Source of the DNA: Owenia fusiformis
Lineage: Eukaryota; Annelida; Polychaeta; Sabellida; Oweniidae
Direction: 5' to 3'
NCBI GenBank assembly: GCA_903813345.2
Contig: CAIIXF020000010.1
Coordinates: 14,139,181-14,203,180, forward strand
DNA: 64,000 bases
Below the pieces are notes generated by a model, which worked only from the letters and a program-made list of their open reading frames with translations, ran no database searches and was not told where the DNA came from. Every line of letters begins with the position of its first letter. Positions within the stretch are counted from its first letter, which is position 1. A program made the position numbers and the translations under genes. Positions 42,468-55,465 of the stretch are shown here, piece after piece.

Positions 42468-43139
42468 AATTATCGATCAATATTACTGTCTTAAATCTCT
42501 TCACTCCCTAATGGAATGCTATAGATTTCTATACAGTACTGAAAATTAACTTACCCAAATGCCGATGCCTCTACGCGTGTCGAACGCGACGTCCATGTGA
42601 CAAATATTCTCTGAAGCTTTTAGCCTATCGTCAAAGCAAATCTGAGCTAGCCGAAAGTTAGTCTTAGCGAATGCGTTTAGCAGATGATAGATCTCGATCT
42701 CAGCTGTGCAAAGACACTTGTTTATATAGCAACAGATGGACATACGCAATCTTGGAGACGACGTAGGTAAAAATATATGTAATGTTGCTAAAAATGGGAT
42801 ATTACCAAGGTTTTTAGAGGTTTTTTAGAGCTACGTAGGGTAGTAAAAAGGCAGAAAGAGCAGCTTATTGGACAAGAATTATGAGGTAGGGACTGAAAAA
42901 TGATGTCACTTTGAAAAGTGACGCAAAGTTGAGACTGCAAATTCAGCGCTTTACAATGATAAATAGGTTTTCTCTATAAAAATACTAGCTCTGATACGAT
43001 GATTCTGACATACGTATTGCAATAATGTGATCATGTTAAAGGGACATGATGTGGTTAAATGCTGATTATAGATATTAAAGGAGCACACACTGGTTAAATA
43101 TGATATTATGAATAGCTATATACAGGGTGGGTCTCTACA
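42468..43139 (-). repeat. Truncated gamma LTR
   Basis: Begins inside the LTR (ATTATCGATCAATATT, equivalent to 34937) and runs to TCTCTACA at 43139, with two internal deletions relative to 22275-24013. Confidence 0.82.
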
Positions 43140-43260
43140 ACTACCCCCTTCTTAAAAAATTCAGGTTTGTCCTCAAACACAGAAACAAGCTAATTAAACT
43201 AGCTTCACTATTGTATTGCCAAATATTTACAAGAAAATCACTCAAAAGTCTATAGAGTTC

Positions 43261-43857
43261 TTAATTACAAAGGTCAAACAGTGCATCAATATCATGATCG
43301 TCTAACGACATGTCAGGCCCCGTCAGGGCGGGAATGTCCTCATCAGCAATGCTGGACCACCACGGATCAACATCCTCCGCCACGAGTCCTCGAGCAGCGG
43401 GCGCGTCATCTACTGAAGGGCAGAGGGATGTTGAAGGTTTGGCCGATGAGGTGACCAATGTCTCCTCCCTTGCGCTCTCCATTTCCTCCTTCCGGGGACG
43501 CACGGCGGCTTGGAGCTGGGGCGTTGAGATCGACGCGGGATCGACCCCCAGCTCCTGCCCCGTGCCATCCCCCCTTCAAAGCTCGCGTCCTCTCCTCCTT
43601 TTCTGGGGCGGCTCCCCGGCAGCAGCCTGCTGACCCCCACCGGAGGAGGTGGAATGGCGCTTCCGGTGGAGGGTCAGCCTCTCCACTTCTGCTGGCGTGA
43701 AGCGAGCGTCACATTCACCTACTTCGCACGGCACCGACTTCACGTGACAACATTCCCTATGCGTCTCCCATTCTTCAGAACTCACATATTGTTTAAGACA
43801 GCGGTAAGGCCGCCCAGCCGGCCATCCTTTGGGTGGCTCACCGCCCATCTGGCACAC
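43261..43857 (-). pseudogene. ORF3, gamma element 4, one nonsense codon
   Basis: Almost identical to 24135-24731. Acceptor, zinc-finger-like block, basic KRRRGREL, then a GGA-to-TGA change gives a stop at 43576. Beyond it the frame is open again to the acidic DIDALFDL end. Confidence 0.8.
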
Positions 43858-44218
43858 TTAAAATAAAATAAAACTCTTACCCTCTTTACCCTACTAGAAA
43901 GGTTTTAAGTATTTTTATACGAACCTCCCCTAGGGTCTTAAGGTACTAGTTTTCTTGATATTTAATTAATACATATATACTTGACCATATTGAATTAGAA
44001 TGAACATCTTCTCATCCCTTTTTCAATCTATTCAAGTCTTTACAGTAAAAGTTAATCCTCTACGATGAAAAAGGGCTAAAAGAAAGTTTATAAGAATGGG
44101 TATAAGCCATAAGCACAAGTCAAATCACAATTAAGATAATCGTTAAAGTAATATAGGATAAATGTACATGATAAGAATATTAAGGCACTTGACTCGACTT
44201 ATGAAATCTGAAGTGAAA

Positions 44219-45995
44219 CTACTCTATAACATAATCAGTCAGCCATTCAGGTTTCTTTCGGGTCCTTTGCCCTCTAGAATTTCCAGTCTCATTTTCTTTA
44301 ATTTCAGGGGCATTCTCAAAATCTGAGGGTTGGGAATTCTCAACAGGGGTTTCAGTCTCTTGATCTAGACTCTCATTAGTATTTTGTGAAATGAATGTTT
44401 TGAGGCGGTCGTGGTGAATGACTCTTGTATCTCTCTCATTAAGTTTAATTAGATACCTTAAATCATCTATTTTCTTCGCCACCTCATAGGGTCCATGCCA
44501 CTTTAGAGCAAACTTAGGAGTCTGGCCAACCTTCACAGCTGGTATATGGACCCAAACACGCGATCCCTTTTTGAATGACTTTAAATTTGCTTTGACATCA
44601 TACCCTCTCTTCTGTCGGTCACTAGATAATTTGATATTGCCGCGAGCCGCCTCGTGAATATTGAGTAGAACTTCTTGTAATTTTTCACAGTATTTTGTAT
44701 GACATGTGCTATCAAGTTCTCCCCTCTCAATTTCAGGAGGAGGCCCGAGCAACAGATCGGTGGAGGTCCGAACCTCCCTTCCGAACATCAGAAAATTTGG
44801 GCTGTAGCCAGTAGTAGCATGAACAGCACTGTTGTAAGCAGAAACAACAAAGGGGAGACATCGGTCCCAGTCCCTCTGATCAGATGCAACAATTTTAGAC
44901 AACATAGCCTCCACAGTCCTGTTTGATCTTTCTACCATACCATCAGACTGTGGATGATATGGAGTCGTTCTTGTCTTACTCATGCGGAACATTTCACATA
45001 ATTCTTTGAACAGTTTTGATTCAAATTGGGTACCTTGATCGGAATGAATTTGAAGAGGTGACCCATAAATACAAATGAAATGGTGCAGCAAAGCTTCTGC
45101 CACTGTGGCAGCTTCTTGATTAGGGACAGGAACCAATGCCAAGACCTTTGTGAAATAATCTTCAATTGATACCACATACTTGTTCCCCAACAGACTTTCT
45201 GGTAAAACCCCCAAAATATCAATGGCTATTCTCTCAAGAGGGGCACCCACATTGTATTGTTTCATTGGTGTTAGATGTTTCTTATTGGGTGGATTTCTCC
45301 TCTGACACAAAAGGCAACCTGCTACCCACCTAGCAATGTCAGACTTGAAACCAACCCAATAATATTTGGCCCTCAAACGATCAAGAGATTTATTGACCCC
45401 AAAATGCCCACTGTCAAGAGCCCCATGAGTCATTTCTAAAATGGTTTGGCGCATGTTCTCAGGCACCACAATTTGCCAGATAATGATCCCAGTGTCAGTA
45501 TCAACCCATTTTCGATAAATAACTCCCTGTTCCAATTTGAACCTGTCCCACTGAGACCAGTAATGTTTAAAGGTAGGTGATTTGTCCGATACGTCTGCCC
45601 AGTCGGGTCGGTCCCCCACCTTAAGCCAATTGTTGATTGTTAAAAGACATGGATCCTGAGCCAAGGCCTCTTCATACTCTTTGAGAGATATTCCCGGTGC
45701 CCAAGTGCACCCTGAAACAGGAAGATTCCTCAATTTGGGAGTATGAACAAGCTCTGGCTCTAAGTTTGAGTCAAAGGTCATGTCAAAACTTAGAAGGGAT
45801 TTGGCAACAATCAGGGGCGGAAATTTTTCTCTATCTGCCAAATTCCAATTCATTTCAATTAACAAAGGTGTATCACCCAAGTGTTGACATTGTACTTTTC
45901 CGGGAACAATCATTTCTGTCATGGGAGGCACTCTGACAGTATCTTGCATCAAAATTCGGCACTTGGTAGACAAATCAGTCTCTAATATACAATCA
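44219..45995 (-). CDS. pol: Protease-linker/integrase fusion, gamma element 4
   Basis: Open frame of about 590 codons made by an in-frame deletion. The protease-downstream linker (LETDLSTKCRILMQ ... LIVAKSL) is joined near 45795 to the region just before integrase (LSFDMTFDS), removing RT and RNase H. Integrase is complete: ALDSGHFGVNK, CLLCQRR, ERIAIDILG, HSDQGTQFES, GMVERSNRT, GPYEVAKKIDDL, ending KPEWLTDYVIE. Truncated at 45995. An integrase-only product could in principle act in trans, but no promoter or start is evident. Confidence 0.88.
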
Positions 45996-48095
45996 CGCTT
46001 GGCCCTTGCATATAATGTCAACGTGACCGTTCAGAAATACACTAATTTGAACCAATTCCCCGGGAATTAGTATCCCCGAGCGTAAATCAAGTATATAAAA
46101 TGAACCAAAATTATGTTTGGACACTTTACTACGCCTTAAAAGTTACAGACACATATAGAAATAAACGGATTCTTGCGTTTATTAAGATAAATGCGTGTTC
46201 AGCTAACAAAAACAAACACTTCTCGCATTCCGTAGGCGGCCGTGAAATTGGATAATTCAGGTCACCAAGCAGATGTGCGAATTGTATTTTGGTTTTGTCA
46301 ATGTAAAATCACACAAAACTTGCAACAAAAGTGTTCAAAACTAACGATTACAATATTTTGGAACTATCAATCGATCTCTAATGCACAATGAATCATGGGA
46401 AATAAGGGAGGTTAACTACTTGGCTTCTTACTTTGGCGGCAAAGATCAAACCGCGCTAAAGTTGTGAACACTAATTTGGAATTATTCTCCACTATTTCTC
46501 ACGGTCTTCTATCGTTCTAAACGATCTATGATCGAGCTAAATAGACAATAGAATACTTCCTTTCCAGAATCACCGACCAGCTAAATAATTGATAAATTAA
46601 ACCGCGCGTTGACTTTTTAGAATGACAATTTGATGTTTTCTTGCTATTTCTCTCCTGTTCCTCTCAGTCCTTATCAGCCTAATTGATACACGACTGACTT
46701 AACGAACAATTGAAGCCTCAAGAAATAAATCAATGCTGCCGTTAAATATTATAATTTGATATTTTCTTGCTATTTCTCTCTTGTTCCTCTCAGTCCTTAT
46801 CAATCTAATTGATACACGACTGTCTCAATGGACAATAGAAGTCTCAAGAAACCAATCAAAGCGGCTCAGAACTCAATTTACTCGCTAAATTGTAATGATA
46901 GAAATATTCCTCGCTATTTCTCTCTCCCGCTTCTTTCTAATCTCTTGATTACCATCAAGGAGGACCCAGAAATACTATGGAGAAATGGATCTATAGAATT
47001 ATTCCTTTAATTGATATTTTCTTGCTATTTCTCTTCCGTTCTTTTCAACTCCTCTAATCGTTCTAAACGATCTACGATTGAACTTAAGGGCTAGAAATCT
47101 CCAAAAAACAAATCAATCAGAAATAATGCTTAAATTTTGCCCCAAAATTTATATTCCTCGTTATTTCTCTCCTGCCTCTTTCAGACTCTAATCGTTTCCC
47201 ACGATCTATGTCCGAACTAACTAGGCCTCAGAAAAACACCCAAGAAATACAAATAAAATAAAATAATATTTCTCTATTCCAATTCTTTCAAATCTTATCG
47301 CTTCCAGTGATCTCTATCTGAACTATTATTAGACTGCAGAAATCTTGTTCGGTAAAAAATGTTTATTCTTTTTTATTCTCAATTGATTATTTGTTTAAAC
47401 TTCTGTGCTCTCAATCATCAGCAACCTAAGTTTCTATCAAATAATAAATTTTAACTTATGAACATCATAGACATAGAACTTGTTACATCAGCAGTTGTCA
47501 CACGGCTCGTTTATAAACATTTTTGGGACCGGGAATTCTGGGTATCTTAGTATTTACCAGTATGTCATGGGAAAAAACCTAATGTTGCATTGTGGGATTA
47601 AAAGTTACCTCCGAAATGCTTTGCATCATGGGAAAACCTTGGAATGTCGGGAATAAAAGACATTCATCAGAATAATTAAGTCACGTGACACATCGCTATT
47701 ATACATTGAACCCCGGGTAGTATCCTTCAAGATTTTAGCCAAAGTCAGCGATGAATCATAGGGAATTCCCTCCGGAAGTGTTGCACCAATCAGCTGGGAA
47801 AATGTAAATCTAAGGACTTTCTGACAGTTTAAGGGACAAATCGGAGGTAAAACTTAACATTTATAGGCTCTAGTGATATTCAATCAAAGGTAGGAGTTCT
47901 TAACCATATACTCATTCATCTTAACGGACACATTTCATCTGCAGATCGATAATTTCATAAAGTTTGTTTTCATTTCCTGGTTTGCAATTCTGGGCACAAT
48001 TATTCCTTCAATATTTCTCAATGTTAAGGTGAGGAGCTGAAAGAGACCACTCTAACTTGTAAATATTCATAATATATGTAGAGTGGGTCTCTACA
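45996..48095 (-). repeat. Delta LTR (truncated)
   Basis: A different LTR family joined at 45995 to gamma pol, ending GTAGAGTGGGTCTCTACA at 48095. Contains six or so hairpin-like units of the same design as beta (TTGCTATTTCTCTC ... AGAAATA), 46490-47345. The usual start of the LTR (TATARAATACT) is missing. Confidence 0.72.
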
Positions 48096-48295
48096 ACTAC
48101 CCCCCTTAAAGAATTTCCTCCCACAGCCTGCTATCCCGCAGGCCACGGACAGACGATGGGCGCAGTCTTGATGTATTGACAAAGCATCCTGGGATTCAAA
48201 TCCTTCCCAACAAAAGAATTTCTTATTTGGGTCGTCTTTAGCCTTCTTCCCCTTCCACCATATAGGCTTAGGGGTCTCAACCTCACATACCTGGA
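48096..48295 (-). pseudogene. ORF3 of delta element, fused to polypurine tract
   Basis: Element strand: acceptor TTTTATTCCAG, then an open frame starting V-C-E-V with no ATG, running through FFCWEGFESQDALSIH, DCAH and CGIAGCG to a stop inside the polypurine tract. The Cys/His pattern is intermediate between beta (FFCW) and gamma. The basic and acidic parts are deleted, apparently down to the tract. Lack of an ATG right after the acceptor suggests the start codon was on an upstream exon. Confidence 0.7.
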
Positions 48296-48536
48296 ATAAA
48301 ACAAGATTCTTACCTGCCTATCTTACGTGAAGGATTTTTAGTATTTTTATACGAACCCCCCTAAGAACTGCAGGTACTAACCTTCTAAGATTATTTACAT
48401 TCAATTATACATGGTAACTTGTCTAATTGGACACTACGGTGATCTTTTCATCATCCTCTTCCCAATCTATACAAGTCTTATACAATGATCAATATATGGT
48501 CTATATACATATTCTGACCCTCTCTAATCATGAGTC

Positions 48537-49033
48537 TTAATATGTCTCATATTCGTCCAACCATTCCGGCTTTTTTCGAACCCTTGGTTTTCTCCCACAA
48601 AACCCTTCTGGTCCCTTAATTGTTTCTTGGGAGGGAATATTTTCTGAGATATTTTCTGTTTCAAGTTCCACCCCCTGGGGATCCCTCGCTATGAATGGTT
48701 TCAACCGATTGTGGTGAATGACTCGCTTATCCTTATCACTAATTTTGATCTGATATCTCAAGTCATCGATCTTTTCAACTACTTCATAAGGTCCATGCCA
48801 TTTCAATGCGAATTTTGGACTTCGGCCAACTTTGACCGCGGGAATATGCACCTAGACTAGCGATCCCTTCTCATACATTTTCAAGTTTGTTTTTAGGTCA
48901 TAACCTCTCTTCTGCCGATCACTAGCTAGTTGAATATTTGTTATAATAGGTGGTATCAACCTCTCCTTGTTCAATTTCAGGAGGTGGGCCGAATAAAAGA
49001 TCTGTAGAGGTTCGCACTTCCCTTCCGCATAAA
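48537..49033 (-). pseudogene. pol: Integrase C-terminal remnant, delta element
   Basis: End of pol with GPY/F module (KWHGPYEVVEKIDDL) and terminus KPEWLDEYETY. Upstream are an in-frame stop at about 48853 and a deletion near 48940. Homology ends near 49033. Confidence 0.85.
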
Positions 49034-49117
49034 CAAAGCAAACTTCCCGTCTATGACTTGAAATTCAATGATCTGATTGAGTGTTTCTATAAAATACTAG
49101 TCAAAATAGTATAATAA

Positions 49118-49757
49118 TATAAAATACTGTCCAAAAACCCGGAAGTGAATTGTAAAAACAGGTAGTGTGAGCCAGAACAAAGAGAGATTGGACTAGTACT
49201 TCATAAGAAATTACTAATAAGGTGAGTGATGAATAGGTTTCAGGAATATGATAGAATGATAGGTCTAGTGTTAAAAAGGGTGAAGTTACAGGGTGAAAAT
49301 ATAAACAAACCTACACCAAATACAACACAGCAAGCTAAAAAGAATAAGGGATTAGATACTTAAAATAAACCCACACCAACTACCAACTAATAGTAAATCA
49401 CACAAGAAATATATTCATACAATTAAGTCTATTCTATTAATTATACTTGCGTTTTATGTCGCAACTGAAATATATATGTACAATGTGAATAAATACTATT
49501 CAGATTATATAGAGTATAGTTTACATAAAGGTTAAATATCTTTAAATCTATTAGAAATGAAATTAAGCTCAATAACGCTGAAATCTGCAGTCTGTTAAAA
49601 ATGTCTTTAAAATTATGTCAGGGATACTACTTCAAATCAGAACAGAATTTCCACTAACAATTTCACAGTAGGGTTGTATTTTATGCCCTCTATAAATCCA
49701 GTTAAGAACCAAAAGCATGAAAAATGACGTCAGAATGCCTTAAAAACCCGAACAAGA
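49118..49757 (-). repeat. Gamma-2 LTR, part 1 (split by epsilon)
   Basis: TATAAAATACTGTCC onward, matching 32375-33010. Interrupted at 49757 by the epsilon element; continues at 55556-56588. Confidence 0.87.
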
Positions 49758-51250
49758 TGTAGCGTTTTAGCCGAGATAATTAGTTTATATTGAGATAGAG
49801 ATTATATATGTTGAAGTAAAACGTAAAACTTTTAGCTTTACATAACACATTTATATTTAGAATAAAGTGTGAGGTGCTATTTATGTACAAATGTGTTTGT
49901 ATTATATGTAGTCTACAATGTTATATTTATGTGTATTAACAATTAGTTTTAGTGTATTTTAGGAATGGTAAGTAGAATAAGTGAAAGTCACAGTCTTTCT
50001 AAGGTGCCATAAGAATAGGCTGTGAGTGGCACTTAAAATAAAGAGAATGAGAAGATGAGATTAAAGTTTATAACTCTTATTTTAACACATTGCCTGTTAT
50101 GAATTATTATAACCACAAAAGGTGGGTACTTAGAATACATGTATTAAGTATATGAATATTAATTGAAGTTAAAAGAGATCACAACACGCCATAATTAATG
50201 AGTGCTATAAACATGATAGATATGATATGAGAAACATGGTGCGAAAAGTACCACCTTAAATGGGACCCAATTGGAGTTTTCATAATATAAAGAAAGAAAA
50301 CAATTAGGAAGGAAAAGAGTTGCCACGAAGATTTAGAATAATAATTTAGATTGGAAATTGAAGAACACCAGTTCATTCTGTTCGTTAGTTTGGAACGTCC
50401 CGTCGGCATCTCAGAGCTTGAATGGTGCACCTGAAATGGCAATTTGCCTATCACTAACCTGATATTGCACCAATAAGGGTCTTGAATATAACCTGTCAGA
50501 GCCCGTTACACACGAAATACTTACAAAGTGTGTAAATAAACGGGATGAACAGAGTCTAATTGTCTTGAAATCTTGATTAAAACTTGAGTCTTGATAGCGG
50601 CTGTTCAGGTACGAAGGCCCGTGAGCTGCAAGATGTGGCAGATGCCGTAGATGCACGAACTGGTGTAAAAGTAGACAAAATTTGGAACTATTGATGCCAA
50701 TTTGATGGTCGTGGTCTTCTGGAAAACTCAATGGAACTCACAAAAATGCACACAACACAATAATTTATAGAGATAACAATAAAAATGACTATAATTCTGT
50801 TAAAATAATGTGAAAACAGGTTTGAGACATAAAGAGTCTGTAAAATTAAGAGGTTTTAACATGCGATTATAAAGATATTAAAAGAATTAAAAAGTAATAG
50901 AGAGAGACAAAAATAATACCTGTCGAACCCAAAAGACGAAAATCAAGAAGTGACGCTATCTGCCATGGATTGCGTAGCCAACCATGCGAACCAATGAAAT
51001 AACGCCATAGGCACATAAAATCCCCCAAAATGTGACGTAAGCTAAATGGGTTTCCCCGAAAACAAATATGGCGTGAAGAATTTAGAAATTAACAATTTGA
51101 AAGAATAATTACCGAATAATGATGATAAAATATGTTAAGATGTAAAATACGATAAGTTAAAAGATATATGAAGGTAAGAAGAAAAGACTACATAAAGTAT
51201 AATCGCATGTGGAGTTGTAACGTACAAAATATAAAGTGGCCAATGCCACA
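49758..51250 (-). repeat. Epsilon LTR (3' copy)
   Basis: 1493 bases ending AAGTGGCCAATGCCACA. The last 90 or so bases recur at 55466-55551. Contains GGTGC/ATAAT-rich sequence with no convincing ORF. Confidence 0.78.
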
Positions 51251-51270
51251 TTACTCCCCCCTTAAAAATT

Positions 51271-51286
51271 AGCTCGTCCCCGAGCT
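51271..51286 (-). other. Polypurine-tract-proximal hairpin, epsilon
   Basis: AGCTCG-tccc-CGAGCT, perfect 6-bp stem, 20 bases from the LTR. Same place and size as in alpha, beta and gamma with an almost completely different stem sequence. Confidence 0.75.
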
Positions 51287-51621
51287 GTACAATTATAATA
51301 TTCACAATTTACATATTATAAGATAAAAATACATTTAAATACAATACTTTATACAATAAAATACAATACACTGTAATATAATACCTGCAGCAATATAATA
51401 TTTATATCACTATAAATTTTACAATACAATACTTACCGCTAAACAACATATTCTGATGCATAGATCTACAATACAATCACAAGAGAATACAATACCCACC
51501 ACAATACTATATACATTGTCATACATCATTTACAATACAATAACAACAACAACAACAAAAATACAATTCTCACCACAATACTTTACCATGAAATTTAAAT
51601 ATTTACTCCTGTTTAATATTA

Positions 51622-52479
51622 GAGAGATTTCGCACATAAGTGAAAGTACAACTTATACGTATACGTATAGTTTAAAGGGTCATGTCGAACTATTATATTT
51701 ACTAAAATCAATTTTAAATTGTACTTAATGGAACATAACTATTCCCGTTATAGAAAAGCTCCATCAACTAGAGACTGTGAATGCACTGTCATCTGCACGT
51801 GTAGATTATGCACATTATAATTAAATGCTTGCTTTCGTGTCCTTGTAGTTGTAGTGTATTATAAACACAATCCTTTAAAGTGAGTCATGATTCTTTAAAG
51901 TGAGTCATTACATAAGCAAGTTGATTATTTCAATGTTTTCATGATCAGTATAAGTTCAATGAACTTACAATACGGTATATTTACGTAGATGATAACGTAT
52001 ACAGTTGGATCTCCGTATAAAGATTTGCCTACATGTGTGTGGAACAATTTACCGCAAGCATTTTTTTTAATTAATTGGCTGAGTGGGAACAGTATCCAAT
52101 CAAATACTTTAACCATCAATTCGAAACACCAATCAAACCAGTAGGTTCTAGCAATTCATGGAAACGACCCATTCAGTAGCTCAACATATGACATTCAGGG
52201 TGTTTCATAACGAGCATCTCCAAAGGTCAATCTGAGAAGAGATGGTTCTATAACATATGTACTATATATGAGCCTATTTTATTCTAGGCAAACACATTTG
52301 GATCAACTAAACATGCTACAATTCAAGAAAGTACAAATGGCATCCCTTTGACCTGTATTTATTACAGTCCGAGAAGATCTTTCCTGACGAAAAGCCCACA
52401 TTATGAAACACCTTGTACGTTTACCTATAAGTATAAGTATACGTTATAAGTTGTACTTTCACTAGGTGCGAAATCTCTC
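51622..52479. mobile_element. Tc1/mariner-like MITE with about 50-bp inverted repeats
   Basis: Ends GAGAGATTTCGCAC followed by GTGAAAGTACAACTTATA in inverted orientation at both ends (51622 onward; 52425-52479), flanked by TA. No transposase. Contains a 21-base direct repeat (ATTCTTTAAAGTGAGTCAT, about 51870-51910) and a smaller nested candidate. Confidence 0.75.
52196..52415. mobile_element. Possible nested MITE
   Basis: CAGGGTGTTTCATAA at 52196 and its near-perfect inverse (TTATGAAACACCTTG) at 52401-52415. The target duplication is unclear. Confidence 0.45.
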
Positions 52480-52544
52480 TATTAAAAACATTATAACAAC
52501 TTAAAGTCCTGATTGAGATAGATTTATATATATCTGTTAACAGT

Positions 52545-52985
52545 CCAATATATATATGCATTGTCTAGTTGTTGTGAATAAATCCATATTATGACGATTG
52601 TCCAATATACACACGTTGTCTTGTTGTTGTGAATAAATCCATATTATGACGATTGACCAATATATACACGTTGTCTTGTTGTTGTGAATAAATCCATACA
52701 ATGACGATTGTCCAATATATACACTTTGTCTTGTTGTTAATAAATCCATACGATGATGATTGTCCAATATATACACGTTGTCTTGTTGTGAATAAATCCA
52801 TACAATGACGATTGTCCAATATATACACGTTGTCTTGTTGTTGTGAATAAATCCATACGATGACGATTGTCCAATATATACACGTTGTCTTGTTGTTAAT
52901 AAATCCATACGATGACGACTGTCCAATATATACACGTTGTCTTGTTGTTGTGAATAAATCCATAGGATGACGATTGTCCAATGTC
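52545..52985. repeat. Minisatellite, about 53-60-bp units
   Basis: Eight or so copies of a unit with TAAATCCATAYRATGACGATTGTCCAA (shown here split: TAAATCCATA, ATGACGATTG, TCCAATATA) and TTGTCTTGTTG. The long ORFs across it arise from the repeat. Confidence 0.9.
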
Positions 52986-53044
52986 AAAATATGTTGTTCA
53001 TTTAAAATTACGAAGTAGTGTCTTTCAGGGCTAAACTATCAAGT

Positions 53045-53817
53045 TCATAAATATACTCTTTGGCCTCCTCTCTTACAATTAATCTCTCTACACGACGTAT
53101 CGCATGCACACCTATACAAGATGTTTACATTCCTTTTTCCTTGTTTCTTTTCCTTAAAGTTTCTAATGATCTGAGCATTTTTACTGTTAAATCTTGCACA
53201 TGAGCTTGGTGCTCCTAAACCGAACATAGATGCATCCTCACCCTCTGGAACCTTTACTCCATCTATGTGAAGATTGCTATTTTCCTCTGTTTCATTTAGC
53301 ATACTGAAAATCGATCCCATATTTTGAAATCCCATGTCCTGGTCCATGAATAATACATCCTCTTTACGTTTAATTGGAGTGTCCTCATCTTGTTGAAGTT
53401 GAGGAACATATTCACTTCTTGAATCTTGTACTTGTTGGACTTGAGACACAATATTACTTTGTATGATTTGCTCCCGTTGTACTTGAGTTACATATTCACT
53501 TCTTGAATCTTGTACTTGTTTGACTTGAGGCACATTATTACTTTGTATGATTTGCTCCTGGAGGACTTGAGGTACATATTGACTTCTTGAATCTTGTACT
53601 TGTTTGACTTGAGGCACATTATTACTTTGTATGATTTGCTCCTGGAGGACTTGAGGCGCACTAGTACTTTGTGTTACTAAACCATGGCCGGAACGGCGAT
53701 ATTGCCCTTTACAATGTTTGGTATAGCGAAACAAATCACCCCGCCTACTTTCCGGCGTTTTGTAATTACATTTGTCACATGATAAGAGTGGGCTCTTGTG
53801 GTCCCTTAGATGAGCTT
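53045..53817 (-). CDS. Gln-rich repeat ORF with Cys/His motif, function unknown
   Basis: A 229-codon frame from Met at 53734; the same frame is open a further 28 codons upstream, where it has SCDKCNYK ... YTKHCKG, a C-x2-C ... H-C zinc-like pattern. Three 28-residue repeats (PQVLQEQIIQSNNVPQVKQV type) follow, then an acidic Met/Asn-rich part. The basic, Cys-rich C-terminus reads KKQGKRNVNILYRCACDTSC. No ATG precedes the zinc-like part, so a splice acceptor near 53818 is possible. It lies in epsilon where other families keep ORF3. I recognise no family. Confidence 0.5.
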
Positions 53818-53934
53818 TATATTATAAGTCTTCCTACTCTGAAGCAGCTTTTGGCTAATTTGGCACTGATCCATTTTTTAACTGAAATAATTAAAAAAAA
53901 AATTTTAATATTCCTAGAAATATATCTATATATA

Positions 53935-55051
53935 CAGGGTGGGCCAAAAAAAACCAATACCCAACTTCAAATCAGGATAAAAATAGTTACATTCAATATG
54001 GTACATAGACTCGCATATCATTTTAAAGGTTATACAATTTCAAACAATTTGGTATATAACACTATGTCATGAAATCAATAGTAAAGTTTTATTATACTTA
54101 TTTGGGAGGCCGGGTTGCTATTTGGGGTTTCTAGATTTTAGGGAGAAAATAGTAAATCTGCGGGATTATGTTAATTTTTTATTTATAGAATATCATTCTT
54201 TTGTTAGGTGAATACATGCCTCGATATTGATATTTGCATCATCGTGTGACTAAATTTATTGTTTATGAATTTCAATGTTGTTTAATAACATTTTACTCTT
54301 TATTTATTTAAAGAATTTTAACAATTGCTCAATGTACCCCACCCCCTCCCCTCTGCATCAACAATAAGCTTCAAGTGGTAGCGCAATCTACCAATAGTCT
54401 TATTGAGAGATTTCTGTTGCAATTTATTTCAGCACTTTAGGATTCTGTTTCAGCTCGTCAATGCTGTTTATCGGATGCTTTTGTTGTACCATTTCCTCGA
54501 GATGGCTCCATGTTGGTAATAAAACACATTAGCATCGGGGCTGTTGGGTGGCCAAGCATCGAGATCAATCAAATTGACACCTTGTTTGCAAAGAAATGCC
54601 AATGTCTCCTTTGATCTATGGTACGAGGCAATGTCTTGTTGGAAAATAAAATCCTTGTCACATATACATTTAATGTCTTTTAACAGACCCCCTTTGAGTA
54701 CTTATTGATTATAAACAACACAGAAATTCATAAACAATAAGTTTAGTCACACAATATGCAAATATACAAGCATGTATTCATCTAACAAAATGATATTCTA
54801 TAAATAAAAAATTAACATTATTCCGCAGATTTACTATTTTTTCCCTAAAATCTGGATACCTTAAATACCGACCTGGCCTCCTAAATAAGCATAATAAAAC
54901 TTAAATATTGATTTCATGACATAGTGTTATATACCAAATTGTTCGAAAATGAATTACCTTTAAAATGATATATAAATCAATGTGTCATATTGAACATAGC
55001 TATTTTTATTCTGATTTAAAGTTGGGTATTGGTTTTTTTTGGCCCACCCTG
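53935..55051. mobile_element. Mariner-like element with about 340-bp terminal inverted repeats
   Basis: Both ends read CAGGGTGGGCCAAAAAAAAC inward. Similarity continues about 340 bases from each end (53935-54270 against the inverse of 54720-55051), with roughly 10-15 percent differences. TA flanks both sides. Centre holds a transposase remnant. Such long inverted ends make the whole nearly fold back on itself. Confidence 0.85.
54468..54660 (-). pseudogene. Tc1/mariner transposase fragment
   Basis: About 63 codons with FIFQQD and WPPNSPDAN, the second catalytic-Asp region and the WPxxSPD signature of mariner/Tc1 transposases. It stops early at 54468. N- and C-terminal parts are missing. Confidence 0.8.
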
Positions 55052-55465
55052 TATATATTATAGAAATCATATGATATACAAGTACTTATTTGATTGATGT
55101 GCCTTTTTGTTGTTATATTAGAAACATGTTTAGCACTCATTTTAAAAAAACTTGGTCAGATTTGTGAACTCTGTTATTTTACAACTTCAAATTTAATATT
55201 TAATATTTTTGTATATCTTCTTAACCAGGATTTACTTAATGACAAATACTCAAGTTTATTTACAATTATGTACATGTTAAGTCTTAAAATTCTTATTATT
55301 ATTTATTAGTATTTGAACTCAATTATGTACATTAGATTTTTTTAATTATTTCCCTATTTTCTTATAAACATATGTCAGTAGTTATATTTGTCATATTCAC
55401 ATATTAATAGTTAAACTACTTATTCTCAAAATTTGTCTTACATCCAACCAACTAAAGTTTTATAG

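Noticed and set aside
50179-50731. Minus-strand ORFs of 91 and 106 codons in epsilon LTR
   Set aside because: Overlapping frames, no motif, no counterpart in other LTRs.
52537-52987. Two 132-codon Tyr/Thr-rich ORFs
   Set aside because: By-products of the minisatellite; two overlapping frames show the same periodic peptide.
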